Positions 59,892 to 64,000 of a stretch of DNA of 64,000 nucleotides are shown piece after piece (position 1 is the stretch's first letter; each line of letters starts with the position of its first letter). Origin of the DNA: Palsa-601 sp963801185. Its GTDB lineage: Bacteria > Actinomycetota > Acidimicrobiia > Acidimicrobiales > Bog-793. The notes beneath the pieces were generated by a model, which had not been told where the DNA came from, made no database searches, and was given only the letters and a program-made list of their open reading frames with translations. The stretch spans positions 1,240,001-1,304,000 of the forward strand of contig CAWDDW010000003.1 of the NCBI GenBank assembly GCA_963801185.1. Direction: 5' to 3'. The translations under genes and the position numbers were made by a program.

Positions 59892-61319
59892 TTGCAAGGG
59901 ATCGGATCGGGGCGAAATGCCGAGGGATCCCGGGAGGCACACCGGTTTTCACGAAGGAGCGGTCACGCCCTGAGCACACTCGAGCAGCGGCAATCAGCGT
60001 TCTCTGCAGAGGCGTCGCGCTCTCTCGGCGGGCCCGATTGGCTACAGCGACGGCGCCAGCTTGCGATGAGCGCCTTCGAGAGCGCCGCCCTCCCGACCGG
60101 TGAGGAGGAGATCTGGCGGTACAGCCGCATCGCCGACCTCGACTTGAACCGCTTCGCCCCGGTCGGCGATCTGCCCGCCGCGCACACCGGCATGCCAGAG
60201 CTGACCGGCCAGGCCCACGCGTTGATCGACCGGATAGGCGAGCGGGCGGGATTCGTCCTCACCCTCGACGGCGTAGTCCACGAAGCGGATCTCGGCGAGG
60301 AGGGCGAGCGAGCCGGGATCAGGCTCGGCCGGATCTCCGCCCACCCCGAAGGCGAACTGCTGCTCGGATCGGTGCAGGGCTCGTTCTCCGGCGCGGACGC
60401 CACGGACGCGCTCGACGAACTGGCGATGGCCTTCTCGGCCGACGCCGTCACGCTGACAGTCCCCGCCGGGGTGGAGCTCTCCAGCCCCGTAGTGATCGTC
60501 AATCTCCTCGCGATGGGGCACACGGACGAGAGCCGCGGCCCCGCGGTGTTTCCCCGCACCATCGTCGACTTGGCGGAGAACTCGTCGGCGACAGTGATCG
60601 AGCTCCTCGTCTCGGGATCGGGCGCCGTTCTCGCCTCCCCGTGCGTCGAGCTCGCGGTCGCCGACGCCGCCCGGCTGTCCTACTCGGTAGTTCAGCAGCT
60701 CGGGCCGCGTACCTGGCAGCTCGGGCACAGCTGGGCGAGAGCTGGACGGGCCTCGACGCTGCGCTGTTTCACCGCCTCGCTCGGAGGCGAGTACGCCCGT
60801 ACGAGGCTCGACTCCCTCCTCGACGGCCCGGGCGGGTCGGCCGACCTACTCGCGGCCTACCTCGGGGACGGGCAGCAGGTGCATGACTTCCGAACGCTGC
60901 AGGAGCACGCAGCCCCGAAGACGACGAGCGACCTCGTGTTCAAGGGAGCAGTCGGGGGGACTGCGCGCTCGGTCTACAGCGGCATGATCCGCATGCGACC
61001 CGGAGCGCGAGGCGGGAACGCGTTCCAGACCAACCGCAACCTCGTGCTCTCTGACGGCGCCCACGCCGACTCGGTGCCGAACCTCGACATCCAGGAGAAC
61101 GACGTGCGCTGCAGCCACGCCTCTGCCGTCGGGCCGATCGACGCCGAGCAGCGCTTCTACCTCGAGTCAAGGGGGATCCCGAGAGATGTGGCTACGAGGT
61201 TGATCTTGCTCGGCTTCTTCCAGGAGCTGTTGGAGCGCGCCGAGCCTGCCGTCCGGGACCACGTCGTGGCGTCGATCCGTGGCCGCCTGGACGCCATGTC
61301 CGACGAGGCGGCGCAGTGA
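59892..61319 (+). CDS. sufD: Fe-S cluster assembly protein SufD
   Basis: SufD, the partner of SufB and SufC in the scaffold complex. EEEIWRYSRIADLDLNRF near the N-terminus, then the beta-helix with FVLTLDGVVHEAD, PRTIVDLAENSSATVIE, CVELAVADAARLSYSVVQ, DLVFKGAVGGTARSVYSGMIRM and the conserved end LDIQENDVRCSHASAVGPIDAEQRFYLESRGI. The start is unclear: TTG 59892 is the only ordinary initiator upstream of the conserved part; CTG 59970 has AGGAG ten bases upstream and gives a better-matched N-terminus (LSTLEQRQSAF). Its stop overlaps the Rieske gene start (GTGA). Confidence 0.93.
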   Translation: MQGIGSGRNAEGSREAHRFSRRSGHALSTLEQRQSAFSAEASRSLGGPDWLQRRRQLAMSAFESAALPTGEEEIWRYSRIADLDLNRFAPVGDLPAAHTGMPELTGQAHALIDRIGERAGFVLTLDGVVHEADLGEEGERAGIRLGRISAHPEGELLLGSVQGSFSGADATDALDELAMAFSADAVTLTVPAGVELSSPVVIVNLLAMGHTDESRGPAVFPRTIVDLAENSSATVIELLVSGSGAVLASPCVELAVADAARLSYSVVQQLGPRTWQLGHSWARAGRASTLRCFTASLGGEYARTRLDSLLDGPGGSADLLAAYLGDGQQVHDFRTLQEHAAPKTTSDLVFKGAVGGTARSVYSGMIRMRPGARGGNAFQTNRNLVLSDGAHADSVPNLDIQENDVRCSHASAVGPIDAEQRFYLESRGIPRDVATRLILLGFFQELLERAEPAVRDHVVASIRGRLDAMSDEAAQ

Positions 61320-61630
61320 GTCGCCTCCGCCTCTGCAGCGAGGGTGAGCTCGAGGTCGGCGCAGTGCGGCGTTTCGAGGCAGGCGGACATCCGATCGCAC
61401 TCGCTCGCTGCGACGACGGTTTCCATGCCCTGATCGACAACTGCAGCCACGAGGACTACCCGCTGTCGGAGGGCGAGGTGTTCCCGGACGTTTGCGAGAT
61501 CGAGTGCGTACGGCACGGCAGCACCTTCTCGCTCATAGACGGTGAGCCTCAGAGCCTGCCCGCCACACGGGCCGTCGGTGTGCTGGAGGTCTCGGTCGTG
61601 GCAGGCGACGTCTTCGTGGAGCTGCCGTGA
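61316..61630 (+). CDS. Rieske-type ferredoxin of the SUF operon
   Basis: A 104-residue Rieske [2Fe-2S] protein, soluble and of the dioxygenase-ferredoxin type. Ligands are C-x-H in DNCSHEDYPLSEGEVF and C-x2-H in IECVRHGSTFSL. It starts at GTG 61316 overlapping the sufD stop, and ends overlapping the sufC start at 61627. Placed between sufD and sufC, it may supply electrons for cluster assembly (inference), a common arrangement in actinobacterial SUF operons. Confidence 0.93.
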   Translation: MSRLRLCSEGELEVGAVRRFEAGGHPIALARCDDGFHALIDNCSHEDYPLSEGEVFPDVCEIECVRHGSTFSLIDGEPQSLPATRAVGVLEVSVVAGDVFVELP

Positions 61631-62430
61631 GCGTGCTCAAGATCGAGGGGCTGCGAGCCGCCGTCGGCGAACGGGAGATCCTGCGCGGAGTCGACCTCGA
61701 GGTGGCAAGCGGCGAGACACACGCCGTCATGGGCCCGAACGGCTCGGGCAAGTCGACGCTCGCACATGTGCTGATGGGCCGGCCGGGCTACGAGGTGCTC
61801 GGCGGGTCCGTCACCATCGACGGCGAGGAGCTGCTCGGGCTGCCGGTCGACGAGAGGGCACGGGCCGGCCTCTTCCTCACTTTCCAGTACCCGATCGAAG
61901 TGCCGGGAGTGCCAGTCGTCGATGTGCTGCGCGAGGCCCTCTTGGCCGCGGGGCGCAGCACTGCCGACCTGAGCGCGCACATGACGGTCGAGGCCGAGCG
62001 CCTCGGTTTCGCGCCGGACCTCCTCTTACGGCCCATGAACGTCGACCTCTCGGGCGGCGAGAAGAAACGCAACGAGACACTCCAACTCGCCCTCCTCCAC
62101 CCACGTTTCGCCGTGCTTGACGAGCTCGACTCCGGGCTCGACGTCGACGCTCTGCGACAGGTCGCTCACCGGGTCGAAGCGGCTCGTGAGGAATCCGACC
62201 CGCCGCTCGGAGTGATCGCCATCACGCACTACCGGCGGCTCTTGGACGAGCTCCCTCCCGATGTCGTGCACGTCCTGTCGGCGGGGCGGATCGTGCGGTC
62301 GGGTGGTCCCGAGCTCGCGACTGAGCTCGAAGAGACCGGGTATGCCGGGTACCGATCTGCCATGGACAGCGAGGGGCCGGCCTCTCCGCCCGGGGCAGGG
62401 GACCCGTTCCCCGCCCGGTTCAGGCTCTGA
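61627..62430 (+). CDS. sufC: Fe-S cluster assembly ATPase SufC
   Basis: A 267-residue ABC-type ATPase of the SufBCD complex. Walker A GPNGSGKST (residues 35-43), the Q-loop FLTFQYPIEVPGV, signature LSGGEKKRNETLQ and Walker B FAVLDELDSGLDVDAL, followed by ITHYRRLLDEL with the switch His. It powers the scaffold complex in the cytosol. GTG 61627 overlaps the Rieske stop. The gene ends the operon; sufS and sufU are not in the window. Confidence 0.95.
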   Translation: MSVLKIEGLRAAVGEREILRGVDLEVASGETHAVMGPNGSGKSTLAHVLMGRPGYEVLGGSVTIDGEELLGLPVDERARAGLFLTFQYPIEVPGVPVVDVLREALLAAGRSTADLSAHMTVEAERLGFAPDLLLRPMNVDLSGGEKKRNETLQLALLHPRFAVLDELDSGLDVDALRQVAHRVEAAREESDPPLGVIAITHYRRLLDELPPDVVHVLSAGRIVRSGGPELATELEETGYAGYRSAMDSEGPASPPGAGDPFPARFRL

Positions 62431-62433
62431 GAC

Positions 62434-62670
62434 CTAGAGGCGGACCACCGGGCACGTGAGGGTGCGGGTGATGCCCTCGATCAGCTGCACGCGGCTCACC
62501 ACCATCTTGCCCAAGTCGTCGACTGAGTCGGCCTCCGCCTGCACTATCACGTCATAGGGGCCGGTCACGTCTTCAGCCATGGTGACCCCGGGAATCTCGG
62601 CCACCTTGCTCGCGACGGATGCCGCCTTGCCCACCTCTGTCTGGATCAGCACGTACGCCCGGACGGACAC
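62434..62670 (-). CDS. Stand-alone Lrp/AsnC ligand-binding (RAM) domain protein
   Basis: A 78-residue single-domain protein: VSVRAYVLIQTEVGKAASVASKVAEIPGVTMAEDVTGPYDVIVQAEADSVDDLGKMVVSRVQLIEGITRTLTCPVVRL is the RAM fold without a helix-turn-helix. Such proteins bind amino acids and modulate other regulators or enzymes. GTG 62670 has AGGAGG five bases upstream; longer starts lack one. It is divergent from the MFS gene at 62734. Confidence 0.87.
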   Translation of the reverse strand: MSVRAYVLIQTEVGKAASVASKVAEIPGVTMAEDVTGPYDVIVQAEADSVDDLGKMVVSRVQLIEGITRTLTCPVVRL

Positions 62671-62721
62671 TCGGACCTCCTTCTTCGCCTTCCCGGCATC
62701 GTAGTGGTCACACCCGGCACC

Positions 62722-62727
62722 TACCAT
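62722..62727 (+). promoter_or_regulatory. Leaderless-type -10 box for MFS gene
   Basis: TACCAT, six bases before GTG 62734. Confidence 0.45.
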
Positions 62728-62733
62728 GGCCAT

Positions 62734-64000
62734 GTGGCGCGACAGAGCCGGGTGAGCAAAGTCACACGCATGCTCCGTAGCTCGCTCCGGGGCCTGCTCG
62801 ACCAGTCACAGCCCTTCGGCCGGCTGGCGCTCGTGCACACCGTGTTCTCAGCGGGCTCCACCCTCGTCGCAATTTCGCTTGCTGGCTCGCTGTTCTTCTC
62901 GGTGACGCCGCACGAGGCCAAGAGCAAGGTCCTGCTCTACTTGCTGCTCACGCTCGCCCCCTTTGCGGTCGTGGCACCCGCCCTCAGCCCGCTGCTCGAC
63001 CGCGGGGTCACGGCCCGACGCGCCGCCATCGCCGTGGCCTGTGGGGGCAGCGCTGTGCTTGCGCTGTCGATGGCCAACCACCTGCGAGGCGATCTGCTCT
63101 TCCCGGAAGCCTTCGGGATCCTGGTGCTCTCCAAGCTCTATCTCGTCGGCAAGGCTGCGCTCGTCCCGTCAATGACCAACGGGGATGACGACCTCGCTTC
63201 TGCGAACGCCAAGCTGGCGGTGCTCGCAGGACTGGCCGGATTCGCGATCTCTCCGATCGGCATTGCATTCCTCCAGCTCGGGGCCCCGTGGGTCCTGCGG
63301 ATCGACTTCCTCGTGTTCGTGATCGGAGGAGTAGCGGCGGCTCGGCTCCCGCGTACGAGGACGGTCCCCGGCGCTCCGCAGTCGCTCGGTACGACCTCGG
63401 ACGGGCGGGCGATGCAAGGGCCACCGCAACCTGCGCCCTTGCCCGCCCCCGAACCTCTGCCTGGAGGTCCAGGCGGGTTGATCTACGGGAAGCGATCCGG
63501 GGCAGCCGGAGCTGCCGGCGCCGGAGCTTCCCGGGGCGGCGGCCGCGGACCGGCGTTCTCGTGTCGACGTGAAGGCCGAGCGCCAAAGGCTCGGATTGCC
63601 GCTGTTTGTCCCCGAGGTGACGGTCGCCCTGCTCGCGATGACCGTGCTGCGGGGATCGCTCGGCTTCATGACCTTCTTCCTCGCGTTCGGGCTGCGCGCG
63701 ATGAAAGCGGCGACCTGGTGGTACGGCGCCATCCTGCTCGCGACCGGCGTCGGCGGCCTCATCGGCTCGATGCTCGTCCCGACCCTGCGCCGCTACCTGT
63801 CCGAGCAGCAGATCATCGCCGCGGCGCTCGTGCTGACGGCAGTGGCGGCTTTGCTGGTCGGCTGGGGCGGAAACTTGTACGTCCAGCCGATTCTCGCCCT
63901 CGTCGTCGGGTACGCGTCCACGGGTGCCAAGCCGGCGTTCGACTCGATCGCCCAGCGCTACGTGCCTCCAGCCGCGCTGGGTCGGGCATTTGCGCGGTTC
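62734..64000 (+). CDS. MFS transporter (partial at right edge, frame interrupted)
   Basis: An MFS permease from GTG 62734, still open at the window end. Helices in the first frame: LALVHTVFSAGSTLVAISLAGSLFF, LLYLLLTLAPFAVVAPALSPLLDRG, AVACGGSAVLALSMANHL, LAGLAGFAISPIGIAFLQLG and IDFLVFVIGGVAAARLP. After a Pro/Gly-rich stretch the continuing membrane protein (VTVALLAMTVLRGSLGFMTFFLAFGLR, and later helices) is one base out of frame. Removing one A from GGGAAGCG at 63490-63491 gives IYGSDPGQPELPAPELPG and restores one frame; a stop in the second frame just upstream limits the switch to there. Substrate unknown. Confidence 0.8.
   Translation, partial: MARQSRVSKVTRMLRSSLRGLLDQSQPFGRLALVHTVFSAGSTLVAISLAGSLFFSVTPHEAKSKVLLYLLLTLAPFAVVAPALSPLLDRGVTARRAAIAVACGGSAVLALSMANHLRGDLLFPEAFGILVLSKLYLVGKAALVPSMTNGDDDLASANAKLAVLAGLAGFAISPIGIAFLQLGAPWVLRIDFLVFVIGGVAAARLPRTRTVPGAPQSLGTTSDGRAMQGPPQPAPLPAPEPLPGGPGGLIYGKRSGAAGAAGAGASRGGGRGPAFSCRREGRAPKARIAAVCPRGDGRPARDDRAAGIARLHDLLPRVRAARDESGDLVVRRHPARDRRRRPHRLDARPDPAPLPVRAADHRRGARADGSGGFAGRLGRKLVRPADSRPRRRVRVHGCQAGVRLDRPALRASSRAGSGICAV

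Noticed and set aside
1..64000. tRNA, rRNA, CRISPR arrays, insertion sequences or phage genes
   Set aside because: I looked for cloverleaf/TPsiC-like sequence, regular repeat-spacer arrays, transposase or integrase motifs and terminal repeats, and saw none I could support.

Overview
The window is a GC-rich, densely coded bacterial chromosome segment with no rRNA, tRNA, CRISPR array, insertion sequence or prophage that I can see. Gene content points to Actinomycetota, perhaps the Acidimicrobiia (inference): a DUF3039 zinc-ribbon protein, a TIGR03086/mycothiol-type DinB protein, WYL, MarR and TetR regulators, a SUF iron-sulfur cluster with an intein in SufB, and many start codons placed 6 to 8 bases after a TANNNT box, the signature of leaderless transcripts. 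Most genes are metabolic or housekeeping.

Layout. 1-6.2 kb: fused 5-oxoprolinase subunits B and C (cut by the left edge), ilvD, a Nudix hydrolase, a CYTH/CHAD protein and pxpA. 6.2-14.7 kb: a glyoxalase-fold protein, DUF3039, a SAM hydrolase-type protein (frame broken), an amidohydrolase, signal peptidase I, a WYL regulator divergent from a DinB protein, an alanyl-tRNA editing protein, then a tight CMD / alpha-beta hydrolase / enoyl-CoA hydratase run. 14.7-23.7 kb: a DUF5666 secreted protein, an MFS permease, type II NADH dehydrogenase, and an ECF sigma factor divergent from a membrane/SCO protein, a lipoprotein and a zinc-finger anti-sigma factor. 23.7-31.2 kb: ABC-F ATPase, aldo-keto reductase, idi, TetR, a DoxX-Rieske fusion, and an MFS pump with MarR. 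31.5-36.5 kb: acetoacetyl-CoA synthetase, quinone reductase, SDR, NlpC/P60 hydrolase. 36.7-47 kb: fumC, an IF-2B-like protein, dienelactone hydrolase, a malyl-CoA lyase, an MFS pump, a DJ-1 protein, methylsuccinyl-CoA dehydrogenase, a methyltransferase and a MaoC hydratase. The lyase, dehydrogenase and hydratase are late steps of the ethylmalonyl-CoA pathway, so acetyl-CoA assimilation is a plausible theme (inference). 47-55 kb: a DUF4097 protein with a ribbon-helix-helix regulator, hydrolases, a RodZ-like protein, a PDZ serine protease and oligopeptidase B. 55-62.4 kb: the SUF cluster sufB(intein)...sufD-Rieske-sufC, interrupted by a divergent enoyl-CoA hydratase and two small genes. 62.4-64 kb: a stand-alone AsnC-type domain protein and an MFS permease cut by the right edge.

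Two features stand out. First, seven genes carry eight apparent single-base frameshifts, and six of the eight are repaired by removing one A/T from a GAAG/CTTC tetramer, which looks like a systematic base-call artefact (or, less likely, recoding). Second, the SufB intein keeps its splicing residues but has lost the catalytic Asp of its second LAGLIDADG motif. Regulatory DNA is also informative: perfect palindromes next to the TetR and ribbon-helix-helix genes, a divergent pair of ECF-type promoters, and divergent genes whose -10 boxes overlap.
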